Assembly: GCA_963930655.1 (NCBI GenBank)
Contig: OZ005605.1
Span: forward strand, 627,501-691,500
Length of the DNA stretch: 64,000 bases
DNA from: Myrica gale
Lineage: Eukaryota; Streptophyta; Magnoliopsida; Fagales; Myricaceae
Reading direction: 5' to 3'
The notes beneath the pieces are model-generated. The model saw only the letters and a program-made list of their open reading frames with translations. It ran no database searches and was not told the DNA's origin. Shown piece after piece: positions 11,462 to 23,289 of the stretch; the first letter of the stretch is position 1, and the number at the start of each line of letters is the position of its first letter. The position numbers were made by a program, and so were the translations under genes.

Positions 11462-12240
11462 ATGAATCAAGATATGACGAAATTCTATAAAAAAGAAATC
11501 CAGGACCTCTTGAGAAAAGGTATCATTTGTCATTGTAAGTCATCTTGGTCTTGTTCAGCTTTTTATGTTTGTAAAAACACAGAAATAGAAAGAGGAACCC
11601 CCAGATTAGTCATCAATTACAAACCATTGAACAAAGTCCTTCAATGGATTAAGTACCCTATTCCTGATAAGAAAGATCTTATAGGACGTCTGTCAGAGGC
11701 CCCTGTCTTTAGTAAATTTGACATGAAAAGTGGATTTTGGCAAATCCAAGTTCATGAGTCAGATAAATACAAAACTGCATTTACTACTCCCTTTGACCGA
11801 TATGAATGAAACGTAATGCCTTTTAGTTTGAAAAATGCTCCAAGTGAATTCCAAAATATCATGAATGATATTTTTAATCCATATAGTCATTTTATCATAG
11901 TTTATATTGACGATGTCTTAGTCTTTTCCAAGTCCATAGAAGCACATTGGAAGCATCCTAATAAATTTTTCCATATAGTAAAATCTAATGGTTTAGTAGT
12001 ATCTGCCTCTAAAGTCAAATTGTTCTAATCCAAAGTCAGATTTTTAGGTTTCAATATTTACCAAGGTCAAATTCAGCCAATTGATAGAGCTATCCAGTTT
12101 GCTGATAAAGTCCCTGATGTCATCTTTGATAAAAACTAGCTTCAAAGGTTCTTAGGATCCTTAAACTATATTGCTGAATTTTATCATAATCTTAGGCATC
12201 AATGTAAACTTCATTTCGATCGACTGTAGAAGAATTCTCG
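11462..12240 (+). pseudogene. Pararetrovirus reverse transcriptase remnant
   Basis: RT blocks are clear: R-L-V-I-N-Y-K near 11605, F-D-M-K-S-G-F-W-Q-I near 11718 and the catalytic Y-I-D-D box at 11903-11914. The catalytic aspartates are kept, but a TGA replaces a tryptophan codon at about 11807, and stops at 12026 and about 12137 follow. The thumb/connection region continues to about 12318 and then similarity ends. Confidence 0.85.
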
Positions 12241-12318
12241 GCCTTGGACCAAAGCACATACAACTATTGTCAAACTTATCAAGTCACATGTCAAGACACT
12301 CCCCTGTCTCGCCCATTT

Positions 12319-13999
12319 GATCATATATATATATGGGACAGAAAGAAGGAAACGAACAGCAAAAATTACCCTTTTCCATTTTCTTATCGATCCCACAATA
12401 ATGATGGATGGACCAGTTAACTCAGCAGGATACCATTACATGGTTTCTAGCCTAGAAGAGAAGAAAAAGAAACATTGTAGCCAAGTACATCAGATCAAGG
12501 TGTCCCGATTCAATGAATGAGTTAGATCCACTGCATACACAGAGACGAAGTTAGGAATTAACTATTGGGAGTCAAGGGCATAAAAAAAATTTGAAGAGAA
12601 CAAAATGAATAAAACATTAAAAAAATTCAATATTCCATTAACAAAGGGTAAAGAATATGTTGTTTTCTAATTATTTTTGGAGGGTTGGGGGCATAGGCAC
12701 CCTCGCCATCCCCTGGCTTTGTCTCTGTGTACATACATATGCTTTGGCATGTCAAATGATATCTATGAAATTAGCTCAATTAATTATTAAAAGGCAGCTC
12801 CTTTAGGAGAAGTACCCTTGTGGGATTAGGGATGTCTGATCAAGCTGGTATCATGAGATCCACTGCATAAGCTTTATTTGGCACACCAAATCAATTAAAT
12901 TGGCAGATGAAATTTTATGAGGTTGATTTTTCTTACTCCTTGTTACAAGCTATATATCTTTAGGGAATGTTGAACCCATTGAGAGGTGCATGCATGCATG
13001 AAACTGATCTTGATCCATAACCACAACATGTCACAAAGTGAATTAGGTAGTTGTTTAACACTATAGCTATATTTAGCTAGGTTGATTATATATATATCTT
13101 CATGATCTCAAAAAAGTCTAACCTATATTTTATGATATTATTTTTCGTCAATTGTATTTTTTGGGAAGCTGAGGAGGCCCGCGAGGTAGATTAATTTCTA
13201 TGGGTTTGGCAGAAAGCGTTTCTGACCCTTTGGAATATTCATATGTACCAATCAAACGTTGTCGCGGGAACTTTTACTACAACAACTCCAAAGGCTAGCT
13301 AGGAGTTACAATATGCTATACGTCTCCTCCGATAGAAATAAAGAAAGAATATTATGGCCGACAAAGTGCTGGATTTGTTATGCAATGAGACAAATCAAAA
13401 CATTTAGAGTACATGACATTTCATCGAAGCCATGATTATCGTTTCCATGTGTTTGGTATGGACTATGGCTTGCCCTTTTGTCACTTTGTTTCTGGTATTT
13501 CTCGTGGTATCTTCCATCAAGTCAGCAACACTCCCCACTCCAAAACAGGAAGAAAGAAACTCGAGAGTAAATATCATCGAGTACTATTTGATAATAACTT
13601 TGTCAAAAACGTTGTTTGACTTGTCATATATGCTTTGTACGGAATAAAGTGGATTATATAGTTGTGAGCTTACGTGTTCCAAATGATTTTTCCACTTAGG
13701 ATTGAATTTTTCATTGCTCAAAGTGAAAGGTGTGAAGATATATATGGTTTGAACCGTCATTAATAGTGTTCTAACAGAAAAAAGTGGGTAATTTTGTTCT
13801 AACAGTCACGTGTGTGTTTGAACGGAGCTTTAAGGACAGACGAATTTGTCCATACGAAACCTTTTTTTAGGATGCAAACAATTCCGTCCCAAATAATTGA
13901 CATTTGTTTTTTTTGCGATGGAAATTTTTCTCTCAAAAAGAAAAAAATTGTTGCAAAAAAAAAAACTTTTCGGGGCAGATTTTAAAGAGTACTTTTTGG
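12319..13999. other. No recognisable gene
   Basis: The stretch is AT-rich with short overlapping frames only. A 71-codon frame at 13432-13647 begins with a hydrophobic segment that could mimic a signal peptide, but it matches nothing I recognise. A TA microsatellite lies near 12325. Confidence 0.4.
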
Positions 14000-14040
14000 C
14001 AGTGGCGGAACTAGGATTAAAATCCAAGCGTGGTGAACTT
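14000..14040 (+). repeat. Isolated hAT-like terminus
   Basis: CAGTGGCGGAAC closely resembles the left end (CAGTGGCGGAGC) of the complete element at 53599-55156. No matching right end was found, so this is probably a solitary remnant. Confidence 0.4.
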
Positions 14041-14147
14041 TAAAGGCAAAATCGCAAAAAAAAAGTCGTCTTAGAGTTACAATGTCGAAAATTAAAGGCT
14101 AAAGACGTTATCAAGATTCAAGTTTTAAATATAGAGACTCAAATTTA

Positions 14148-14374
14148 AGGGCATGTTCATTTGCAAAAGTATTATATAATACAATATGATTAAACAAAAT
14201 TTATAAAACGAACATCCAAAATCACAAAAATTCCTAAACAAACATCAATATGTTTTACAAAATCTCCAAAACTTTTCATACAAAATCCAATATAAAACTC
14301 CAATATATATAAATATTCATAATTCTATCAAAATCTTAAAAATCTTACAATTTTTTACAAACCGAAACATCTCC
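14148..14374. mobile_element. Tourist-like MITE with TTA target duplication
   Basis: Imperfect terminal inverted repeats (left AGGGCATGTTCATTTGC, right end the complement of GGAGATGTTTCGGTTTG) are flanked on both sides by TTA. The 227-bp, AT-rich, non-coding body fits a non-autonomous PIF/Harbinger derivative. Confidence 0.55.
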
Positions 14375-15690
14375 TTAAAAATCACAGTGGATGTAGATCT
14401 TTTAAATTGAATCATTTAAAAATCTGTCTCTTGTTACTATTTATCTCCCTCTGCATTCTAACTTTTTTTCTTCATATATAATACAAAAGAAAGACATGAT
14501 AAGTTACGTGGAATATATTTCACAAATGTATGACATAAGTAATATAAACGAGGTTACTGAGTAATGTTTTATCCAAAATCTATATGTAATTTTTCAAATA
14601 AATATTATCTTCGCTTCACGTTTATTTATTAAAAAGTATCAATTATTAGGGAAGTTTGGTTCTACAGTCAATTAATAATCAATCAAAATCTTGAAGACTC
14701 CAAGAGCTACGCCACACAAGATAACATAGTACTGGGATCTTGTTGGTCTGGGCCTAATGGATGTCGTGACATAGGCCAACTTATGAAAAAAAAAACACAC
14801 ACACACATGTAAAACTTATTTTTGGGTGGAGCAATGGGTGGTGGCCGCGTAGGTTCACCAACCCTTCCTTTCGCTCCTGCTTTTTGGGACAGATTTTTAA
14901 GTCAAATTTATTGCAGTGATACTAGGCAAAACTTGGACCCACATCTAGGTTATTGACTCGGTAACTACTAAGTTTATGTATGAGAAGAGACTGTACAGAC
15001 GGTAAAATTAGTCAAGATGAGTGTAAATTGGTCCGACACTCAGTTATAAAAAAAAATAACAAAAATATGAAAAAGTTTATTTCATTTCCCTTTGCTCATT
15101 TCTCAAATTTTTTTTATAGGTACAATCTCAATGTTCGATAATACCTGCTTAATCAAGGGATCACTCCCTTTGGATGGTGAAGCAATTTCAAAGCCGATTA
15201 TATACTGCATAAAAATCTTTATTATCTTCGTTTGATATAATCTCTCTTCATTTTCCTACTTCTTCTTTTGAGTTATTTTCTCATATCAAACGGTTAGCAA
15301 GAGTATATTTCCTGTTCTTGAAGTTCATAATACATTCAGAAAGGATAGATTGCCATTATTTTGGTACTACAATGTTCCCCTCTTGACTCCACTCGATTTT
15401 TGTATTTCTCTCGAAGAATGTAATGCAACGTGAATGGACCGCGATGACCTTTAATTCTGTGGGTTGTAGGTGTTTTTGGATCCACTTGGGGAGATCGGAG
15501 TGATTCTAGTCTAGGCATCGGGCCCTATAACACCTTTCTCCCTCTTTCCCATCGATTGCAAGCTTCTGAATTTAAAGACCTAATAATTGAGTGTCTTCCC
15601 CACCAAGTTAGTGCTAATTTACATCATATATTTGCCAATAAAAGCAAGGAATCTTTGGGATGCATTATATGTGAAAAGCCTGATTTAAAC
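14375..15690. other. No recognisable gene
   Basis: AT-rich sequence with no frame or domain I can support. A short AC run lies near 14797. Confidence 0.4.
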
Positions 15691-16321
15691 CATTGTTTCC
15701 CGCTCCAGAACTGAGTCAGAATATCGTTCTCTTGCCATCACAGTTGCTGAAATCACATGGTTGACTCATCGTCTAAAGGATCTCCACATCCCTTTATCTC
15801 CTCCAATGACGATCTTATGTGACAATCGCAGTGCCATTTTCATGTCTGGTAATCCTGTTGTTCATGCTCGCTCCAATCACATTGCTCTTGACTATCATTT
15901 TATTCGCAAAAAAGTCGCTGCTGGTGATTTACGTGTTCAATTCATTCGCTCCGATTATCAAATTGCTGACCTTTTTATAAAGAGTGTCTCTCGGTCACTC
16001 TTCACATTCTTTAGCTTCAAGCTCACCGTGTCCCCTCCATCCACGCTCAGCTTGAGGGGGGATGTTAAGGATGAAATGGAAAATATTAGCACAAATTGTA
16101 AGAATCACTCAAAGTTACCGTTGTAGCCTTTTGACCCCACCACAATAGGCAAGACGTGATATTAGTGATATTGGAGTTATTCGTATATTGAATTGTAATT
16201 ACTTAGTTTCCTTGTACATGCTATTCTCTTGCCTTTATAAAACACACGCTCCTCATGACAATATGCATGGGAGGATTTCCTTTGTAAAACTTTGATTCCT
16301 CTTTCTTCTCAAACATTATCA
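15691..16321 (+). mobile_element. Copia 3' end fragment: RNase H plus LTR
   Basis: The fragment starts inside RNase H (S-R-S-R-T-E-S-E-Y near 15700). It contains the L-C-D-N-R-S-A block near 15818 and the I-A-D-L-F motif near 15960, and runs into a purine tract (TTGAGGGGGGA) and an LTR. It belongs to a different Copia family from elements 1 and 2. Upstream gag to RT are absent, so it is a 5'-truncated relic. Confidence 0.85.
16063..16321 (+). repeat. 3' LTR of Copia fragment 3
   Basis: It starts TGTTAAGG right after the purine tract and ends TTATCA, giving the expected TG...CA form, about 259 bp. A TATAAAA-like box lies near 16236. Confidence 0.75.
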
Positions 16322-17610
16322 AAGTCTAATGACTGCTGCATTAAGAAGCAGTTTGATATAATTCGACGGAGATATATTATATATATAGGGGCAAGGAAAG
16401 GTGGAAAAAAAACTGTTTATTTTTCGATCTGAGAGTTAAATACGACGTCCTATAGGCAGCAGGAGAAATTGCCCTGGATGGAGTTGGTCTCCAAGTATTG
16501 GCTTGCTCTGGTTTATTTCAAATGTTTTGGGCAGGAGATCTTTTGCAAGTTTACGTGTAATGTGGTGACTGTCTAAAATCTTAGCACTCTATATATGAAG
16601 CCCACTGCTCTAGCGAAGGAACGTTGGTCATTTTAGAGCCATTGCAGGTAGGAAGACATGCTGGGTGATAAAAGAATCATTTAAGATGATTTGAATTTAT
16701 ATTAAAATCTAATGACAACAGAGTTCAGAAATATTCTTGATATCGCTGAGTTGTGATCTCTTAATGGAGAGTACATATTAGTTTGTTGGGCTTCAATATC
16801 GCCCTGCTCTATTTAGAAAATATAGATACTATTTTCCTTTTTGAGTGGTGTTCCTAAAGTATAAAGTGTTCATAACACGTGGAGGAATGTAGCTTATGGA
16901 AGTAGTGGTGCTAACATTTTGCTTTGCAGCCTTTCACTGATTCAATATTTCCTGTTATGTTCTCAGATTGAGAATAGTTTGAGTGATTAGTTATTAAGAT
17001 GTCTGGATATACACATATACTGTAAATTTATCTTAGAAGTGAGAAAATCATGAGATGATCAAAGGAATGGTAATACATCCTTATATCATCGTTAGTGTGC
17101 CGATTGAGCTTATAACATTGATATAGATTAGTAAGAGCTTAATGTGGAAAGTGTCATTTCGTTAATTAACAATCATATTGTTGAGACGACTTCAAATAAT
17201 TTCTATAATTTGTCTCTCACTCCTCGTGCTTTTGTATTTTTATTTATCGAGTACTCGTACTTTATACTTGATTATTCTATCTTTTTATTCTTTTTTATAT
17301 TTTTTTGCACTTAATATTTATCTTATCCACTATGTCATCCCCATCGTTTGTGCTTAGGGGACCAAATGTTGGAATGTCAAATTTTGCTTCCGACGTGTCC
17401 GACTTACACACTTATGTGTATAAGTGTATGTACAACAGTATTCATTTTAAAAAATTGGGGAAGAAGAATTCCCATGATTACTTTCTTGAAAACCCGCTTT
17501 CTGTTTGTGCATTACTTCCGCATAATAAATCTGAAGGAAAGGTTGAACTCCAACAGTTTAAGCTATGTCCTTTAGAGTTTAGAGTTCTTACATAAATATT
17601 TGCAATTACA
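16322..17610. other. No recognisable gene
   Basis: Unique-looking AT-rich sequence. The overlapping frames at 17305-17595 show no domain or signal I can recognise. Confidence 0.4.
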
Positions 17611-18018
17611 GAGAGGGGCCGGGTTTCATATCCGGGAAATTCTGACCGGGTTCTGTCCTGATTGATAACTGAGGATTAAACATGTCGGCTTAAAAAGGAG
17701 GAGATAGAATCCAATGTCTGTCGTTTCAGCTGTAGGGTCCCTTCCTTTTGTCCTTATTCACCTGTTAAATCAAAACCCCGTTACTTCTTCTTCAGTTACG
17801 CTGCCAATTTTTTTTTTCTACAAAAAAAAAGAATGCAGGAAAACATAGAAAGCTAGGCTATCTAGCGACAATATTAATTCTATCTTAAATACTTAGCCAA
17901 AAGTTTCAGACTTTACAAACGCATTTAATCACGTAATAAAATTTGACACTTTTGATGTACAATTTGTGTCATTGTTGGCCCTACACTGTTAATTCAAATA
18001 TATATAACCAACGATAGT
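17611..18018 (+). repeat. Direct duplication, copy 1
   Basis: This block and 20386-20760 are diverged direct copies, sharing long runs such as GGAAAACATAGAAAGCTAG and CCTACACTGTTAATTCAA. Small indels separate them. No coding frame is conserved between them, so the unit looks non-coding: a repeat or a duplicated regulatory segment. Confidence 0.85.
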
Positions 18019-18028
18019 ACTGTGGATT

Positions 18029-18530
18029 TGGGTAGTGTTTGGTAGTCCAAAAATTTGAGTTCTAAAAATTTTCAACAAGCCAAATACTGTTTCACTTCAA
18101 CATTTTTACAACTTTACACAAATATTAATACATCTCAAACCTCAAAAGATTTTCTAAAATTTTGGATATAATAATAATAACATATTTTAAATTTAATTTA
18201 ATAAAAAAATATATAGTATAAGAATATTTATTAATAGTTTATTCTAATTTAAGATATAATAATATCATTCATAAGTTATTGACTTAGAGACATTTATACT
18301 TTCTCATATTAACAAAGATTATGAATTGTAAATAATAGCTTTTTCTTCAAGAGTTGGTAAAAAAGGTGAGGAGAGAGAATAAAAAAGTTGATGAAAAAGT
18401 AAAAAAGTGAGTGAAAAAGTAGAAAAAGTTTGTAAAAAAGTGAAGAGAGAGAAAAAATTGTAATGATGATAAAATTTTAGGAGTTAAAATTTTAGTAAAA
18501 TTTTAAGAAAACAAACAGGTTATAAAATTT
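18029..18530. repeat. AT-rich MITE-like block with short tandem units
   Basis: It opens with GGTAGTGTTTGGTAG, like the MITE family at 33714 and 44181. It contains repeated GTGA/AAAAAGT units at about 18355-18460 resembling the interior of those elements. A matching right end is not convincing, so the boundaries are tentative. Confidence 0.35.
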
Positions 18531-19204
18531 ATAAACATTCAATGTTATCTTCAAGTTACATTTGTAAAAAAAAAAAATAGAAAGAACATGGGTGAAAATA
18601 AAGTGAGTGTTCGAAGAACTCAAAAAAAAATAAACTACACATTATCGTTTTATTGTGAAATATACTGTCACAAGGGAAAAAATTGTCTAAAACCTTTGAA
18701 TTTAATTTTGCAATTTTTCAAAATTCAGACTAAACATTCAAATTTAATAAGCATATAATTTCAAATATTTAAAGAACCTAAATTTTTTATTTTTTGCAAA
18801 AACTACATATAGAAGAACCAAAGAGAGGTTTTAAAATTTTTTGGGACCAAATCTTAATTTTGGTGAAAACCGTGTAAATAACACCATAGTATAAAAGGTG
18901 TTTTCAAACTTTTTGGGGCGATTGCCACTGCAGTTCTATTGTACTGTTGTTTTTTGTTTTTTTGGTGACCAGGCTTTTATGGTACACGAATGATGGTGTT
19001 TAAATGTTAAAATTTTAACAGTTAATGAAAAAGTCAAAGATGTTAAAATTTTTGAGAGTCGGTGAAAAAAAAAATGAAAGAAGACAAAATGAATATTGTT
19101 ACTAGAAAGAATAGTATGATGAGATCTAGAAGAGAAAAAATTATTATTGTATTACTTTTTTAATTAACCACCTACGTAAACCTTAGACGAAAGTAAATAA
19201 AAAT
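18531..19204. other. No gene seen; AT-rich
   Basis: Only AT-rich, homopolymer-rich sequence is present, with one short MITE-like stretch (TGGTGTTTAAATGTTAAAATTTT near 18990). Confidence 0.35.
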
Positions 19205-19604
19205 GGTTAAATACACTTTGTCCCCTTTATCTTTGGGGTCATTTACACTTTGTATCTCGATGTATTATTTTTGAGACATTTCACCTCTTAATTTATACTT
19301 TTTTTTTCAATTTGGACTTCATACCCAAATAGACCATCAATTTAGATGGATTTCGTCAAAACGTGGAGTGCAATGTGTAAATATCCCAAAAGATAAAGGG
19401 TACATTGTGTAAATATCTACAAAGATAAAAGGGTACTAATGTGTAAAATTTTTGACGGAATCTGTCTAAATTGACGGGTAATTTAGGTACGAGATCTAAA
19501 ATTGAAAAATATGTAACATTATGGATCCAATATCTCAAAAATAATACATAAGGATGCAAAGTGTAAATGACTCCAAAAATAAGAGGGACAAAATATATTT
19601 AACC
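19205..19604. mobile_element. Foldback (long inverted-repeat) element
   Basis: The left arm, beginning GGTTAAATACACTTTGTCCC, and the right arm, the complement of GGGTTAAATATATTTTGTCCC, can pair over more than 100 bases with mismatches. There is no coding capacity. Similar foldbacks with ACTTTGCA-type arms occur at 45877 and 46231. These resemble MULE-type non-autonomous elements, but the family assignment is an inference. Confidence 0.7.
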
Positions 19605-20385
19605 CAAATAAAAAACTGTTCTTTCATTTCAAATCCATAATTCCAAATAAATAAGCATAACAACCGGCTTGTCGTCGTTTTCCTATCAGATAAAGAAATC
19701 GCGGGCGAGAACTTTTAGGTGGATGCTTAGAAGACATGTTTCCCAAAATTTTGAGAATCTTTTGTAGTGTTTGTTTGTGTAAAAAGCAAAAATGGTGAAG
19801 TGTATTTGAATGAATGTTGAAAATGTGTTTGGAGAAGCCCGATTTTTTAAAAGAGAATTACGCTTGGAGAAACCCGATATTTTGGGCCTCGATCTTTTTA
19901 GGAAACAAACACCACAGTAAAAATATAGGAAAACAGAGGTCAAATGATGATTTACCATAGTACATTATAATTTTTAATATCGGATCCAATGTTTTTCCAA
20001 CTTTCCATAGAGGTTTTTGAACCGTTCCTCAAATTTCCTTGCAAGCTTTTGGAACTAGGTGGGGTTTTCAAATAATTAGATCAGAACGCTCAAATATTCC
20101 CAAGTGAAGGTACCATAGTTTTCATTTTAAAAATGTTTAATTATTCCGCTAGTTATTGAGGTATAGCTAAATCTCAAACTAGCCCGTATGGTTTATTTAG
20201 TTCTAAACTAGTATATAAAGAATTTTTCATGTCCTGAAGTGGTTATTCTATCAACTATGTTAACTCTATTAATAAAATAAATCTCACCTGAACAGGTACA
20301 CATCACTGCTAATTGCAAACAGCCACACGTTCATAATTCATTCATTTAAACTCCATGTCGAATTTTCTACGCCTCGTGAACTTAA
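19605..20385. other. No gene; one small MITE-like repeat
   Basis: A short element with ends GTAGTGTTTGTTTG and CAAACACCAC lies at about 19763-19915. The rest has no supportable feature. Confidence 0.4.
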
Positions 20386-20760
20386 AGAGAGGGGGTTTCA
20401 TATCCGGGAAACTCAGAGCTTGTTCTGGCCTGATATCAGGTGACGGGAACAAACACGTGGCTTAAAAGGAGGAGATAGATTCCAATCACCGTCGTTTCAG
20501 CTGTAGCCTGTAGGGGTCCCTTCCTTTCGTCCTTTTACAGCTGGTAAATCAAAAGCCCATTACTTTTTCTTCAGTTATGTTGCCAATTCAAAAAAAACGA
20601 AACAAAAAAAACGCAGGAAAACATAGAAAGCTAGCGACAACATTAATTCTATCTTAAAAACTTGTCCAAAAGTTTCAGACGTTACGAACGTATTTAATCA
20701 CGTAATGTGTCATTGTTGGGCCCTACACTGTTAATTCAATTATATATTGCCAACGACAGT
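20386..20760 (+). repeat. Direct duplication, copy 2
   Basis: Second copy of the block at 17611-18018, in the same orientation, about 2.8 kb away. Relative to copy 1 it lacks about 30 bases near 20705 and carries other small indels. Confidence 0.85.
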
Positions 20761-20830
20761 GGGGGCCGGGCAGGAGTCATCACTCATCAGTGCATGTATA
20801 CCAGGGTACAATACTAGCATCCGGGGTTAG

Positions 20831-21096
20831 TGTCAAAATGTGAATAAAAGAACAGAGCGATGATGGAACAGAGGAATGGAAAAAAAAATTCTGTATATTC
20901 CAACTTAACTTTTGCTGTTACAAAGTATATGTATATATAAGCTACAATACACAATATTAGTTGACAACTGTGACTAACAAACTGAGCTAACAAATTAACT
21001 TCCTATCTAACTGAATTCCAGCGTAGCAACTGTAATAAAACAGAAGCTTGATCCAGCTCAGCAACCGCAGCTTAGTAGAAATTAGCTTATGTAATA
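20831..21096 (-). repeat. 3' LTR of the minus-strand Copia fragment
   Basis: On the minus strand it follows GAGGGAGAG, begins TATTACATAA and ends TTGACA, about 266 bp. A TATATATA stretch near 20932 on the minus strand is a candidate TATA box. Confidence 0.6.
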
Positions 21097-22018
21097 CTCT
21101 CCCTCAAGATGAATGATAGATATTATGGACATTCATCTTGGATAATAAGGAACGAAACAAATCAGAAGCCAAAGCCTTAGTAAATAAATCAGCAAGCTGA
21201 TGTTGAGATCTAACATGCAGAGTGCGCAATAAACCAGTTTGAATCTTTTCACGAACGATATGACAATCCAATTCAATATGTTTGGTACGTTCACGAAAGA
21301 CTGGGTTTGCTGCAATATGAAAGGCAGCCTGGTTATCACAGAAGAGAAGAGCAGGTTGTGGATGAGGAATGTTCAAATCAGCCAAAAGATACTTCAGCCA
21401 GGTAAGCTCACAACTTGTAGAGGCCATGGCCCGATATTCAGCCTTTGCTGAAGATCGAGATACAGTTGTTTGCTTCTTGGATTTCCAAGAGATCAAAGCA
21501 TCCCTTAAGAAGACACAGAAACCAGTCACGGATTTTCGTGTATCCATACAACCAGCCCAATCAAAATCGGTGAAGGCCTTAAGATGTAGAGAACTATGAG
21601 CTGGAAAAAATAAGCCTTGACCGGGAGATCCCTTAATGTATCGAAGAACTCAATGAGTTGCTGCTAAATGAGAATCACGAGGCTGATCCATATATTGAGT
21701 AAGCAACTGCAAGGCATAGGATATATCAGGCCGAGTAATGATTAAGTAAAGAAGCCTACCAACCAGCCTACGATACTCAGTAGGATCTGATAGAGTGCAC
21801 CAGTGTCTTTGGCTAATTTTAGGTTCTGCTCAACTGGAGTCAATACAGGTTTAGCACCAACAAAACCAGAGTCTGTGAGTATATCAAGAGCAAACTTTCT
21901 TTGACAAAGAGAAATACCAGTCGGAGAATGTGCTACTTCCAACCCTAGAAAGTATTTTAACCTACCAAGGTCTTTTATCTTGAACTTGTGATCAATAATG
22001 AGCTTAAAGGCAGTAATG
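20831..22018 (-). mobile_element. Copia 3' fragment on the minus strand (element 2-like family)
   Basis: Read on the minus strand, it starts in the RT C-terminal region (K-D-L-G and the I-S-L-C-Q-R-K block, about 21985-21890). It then passes through RNase H (21547-21104, with [11 protein letters not shown]) to a purine tract and a 3' LTR at 20831-21096. The RNase H frame is open for 147 codons, so this copy is younger or less decayed than element 2. It is truncated on its 5' side at about 22018. Confidence 0.85.
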
Positions 22019-22490
22019 TATAATGGAAATCTTGGAGCAAAAGAGGAAAAAAAATTGAATCAAAGGGAGAACTGGAGAGAGACGTGAGAATCGGGAAAAT
22101 GAGAGAGCGAGTGCTTATTGAGTTGGGGACCCGAATGGAGCCAACAGATAGAGAGAGAGCTTTCGGCAAACCCAGAAGGCAGCAAGCGACGTGGGCGCCG
22201 GCGACGTGAGGGCGACGGCGATGGAGGCAAGCTGTGTGCAGGAGATGGAGGGGAGGGAAGGAGAGACACTGCCACTGAAGGGAATGGAGGATCTACCAAA
22301 GGATGGAGAAAGAAACGTTACTTTTTCTTTTTATTTATTTTTTTTTTACTGTCGTTAGTTCTGTTCCGTTAATTGAATCTAAGGACTTAAAAATTGGATT
22401 CAGCCCATCCAAACGTAGTTTTTGGACTTTGGACTCAAAATTAGGATTAATCCCAAAAACCTGGGTTCAGACCAGTTACCAAACATAGCC
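22019..22490. other. GC-rich, CT-rich leader-like segment
   Basis: About 22040-22310 is much more GC-rich than its surroundings. On the minus strand it is rich in TCTC and CCG like a plant 5' UTR/first exon, with an uninterrupted 79-codon Pro/Ser/Arg-rich frame (22299-22060). The Copia fragment abuts it, so it may be the broken start of a gene or a fragment carried by a transposon. The sequence CTATGTTTGGTAAC, read on the minus strand near 22485, resembles a DNA-transposon end. I do not recognise a product. Confidence 0.35.
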
Positions 22491-23289
22491 AAAGAGTAAA
22501 GCAGCAAAGCTCGTCTCGGTGATTATTCTTTTAAACATCATTGGATCCTCTACTATTCTAGCTGAACTCCATGGGTCCACGACGGGAATATTTGGTTTAT
22601 ATTCTGTTTTTTTTCTTGCTTTTTCAATTATCTTTATTTTCAGGCTCTTAGATATTTTGTCGAAATTCTTCGATGATTATGTGGTAACCCGAATTCCGCA
22701 TAGAGTTGGAGAAGAAAAAATGAGAAATAAGTCTATAAGAAAGAACCAAAATGACAAGAAAAATTGGGCCTTCATCTACGACCTTTTTTGCTAGTGAAGA
22801 ATTTCAAATCAAAATATTTAATCTAATAATCTTATTTACTTATATATATATATATATTTTGTAACACGATAGATATATATACATTGAAGTGGAGGAGCAA
22901 AATCAATTTCCAAAATAGGGCAAAGCTTACATTTGCTTACACTTCGGACTCGAGGTCTTTTTAGCTCACGCTAGCTCTGATGATAATGAACTCAAAAATC
23001 TAAGTGTATTTTCGATTAACAAATGAAGCGTTGTTTTAAATATAAATTCAAGGTATTTTAATATATACATTCATTTTTTTTTTGGTATGCAAAAAAGTTC
23101 AAAAAACTTATCAGAATAATCTTGCATTGCTATACAAAAACACGCATGCCAATAAGTATGGCACGTGGACATCAGATAGCGGACATAAAAGTTTTGTAAA
23201 TTGTAAAGTTATATTATGCATTTTTAATTTTTAATTTTGAATATTTAATATATTAACTTAACAATGTTCTTCTTAACTAGTAGGAAAAG
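22491..23289. other. No recognisable gene
   Basis: A 91-codon hydrophobic frame at 22519-22794 has a membrane-like stretch, but no family I know. The remainder is AT-rich. Confidence 0.35.

Larger units (their letters stand above)
8822..12318 (+). mobile_element. Endogenous pararetrovirus (Caulimoviridae, petuvirus/florendovirus-like), decayed
   Basis: One collinear but broken polyprotein shows movement protein, capsid region with a zinc knuckle, aspartic protease and reverse transcriptase in that order and orientation. That order in a single frame is known from Petuvirus and the endogenous Florendovirus group of plant pararetroviruses. Unlike LTR retrotransposons it has a movement-protein domain and no LTRs were found. 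Stop codons begin 40 codons after the first ATG (TGA at 8942) and recur throughout, with at least one frameshift in the zinc knuckle. Similarity stops in the RT/RNase H boundary near 12318, so the RNase H and 3' part are missing. It is an inert fossil insertion. Confidence 0.85.

Noticed and set aside
11462-12028. Reading the RT as a Gypsy (Metaviridae) retrotransposon
   Set aside because: The upstream movement-protein-like region, absence of LTRs, and lack of integrase after RT favour a pararetrovirus.
13432-13647. 71-codon frame starting with a hydrophobic, signal-peptide-like stretch
   Set aside because: Overlaps another frame of equal length, no known peptide motif, no promoter or splice support. 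Not listed as a gene.
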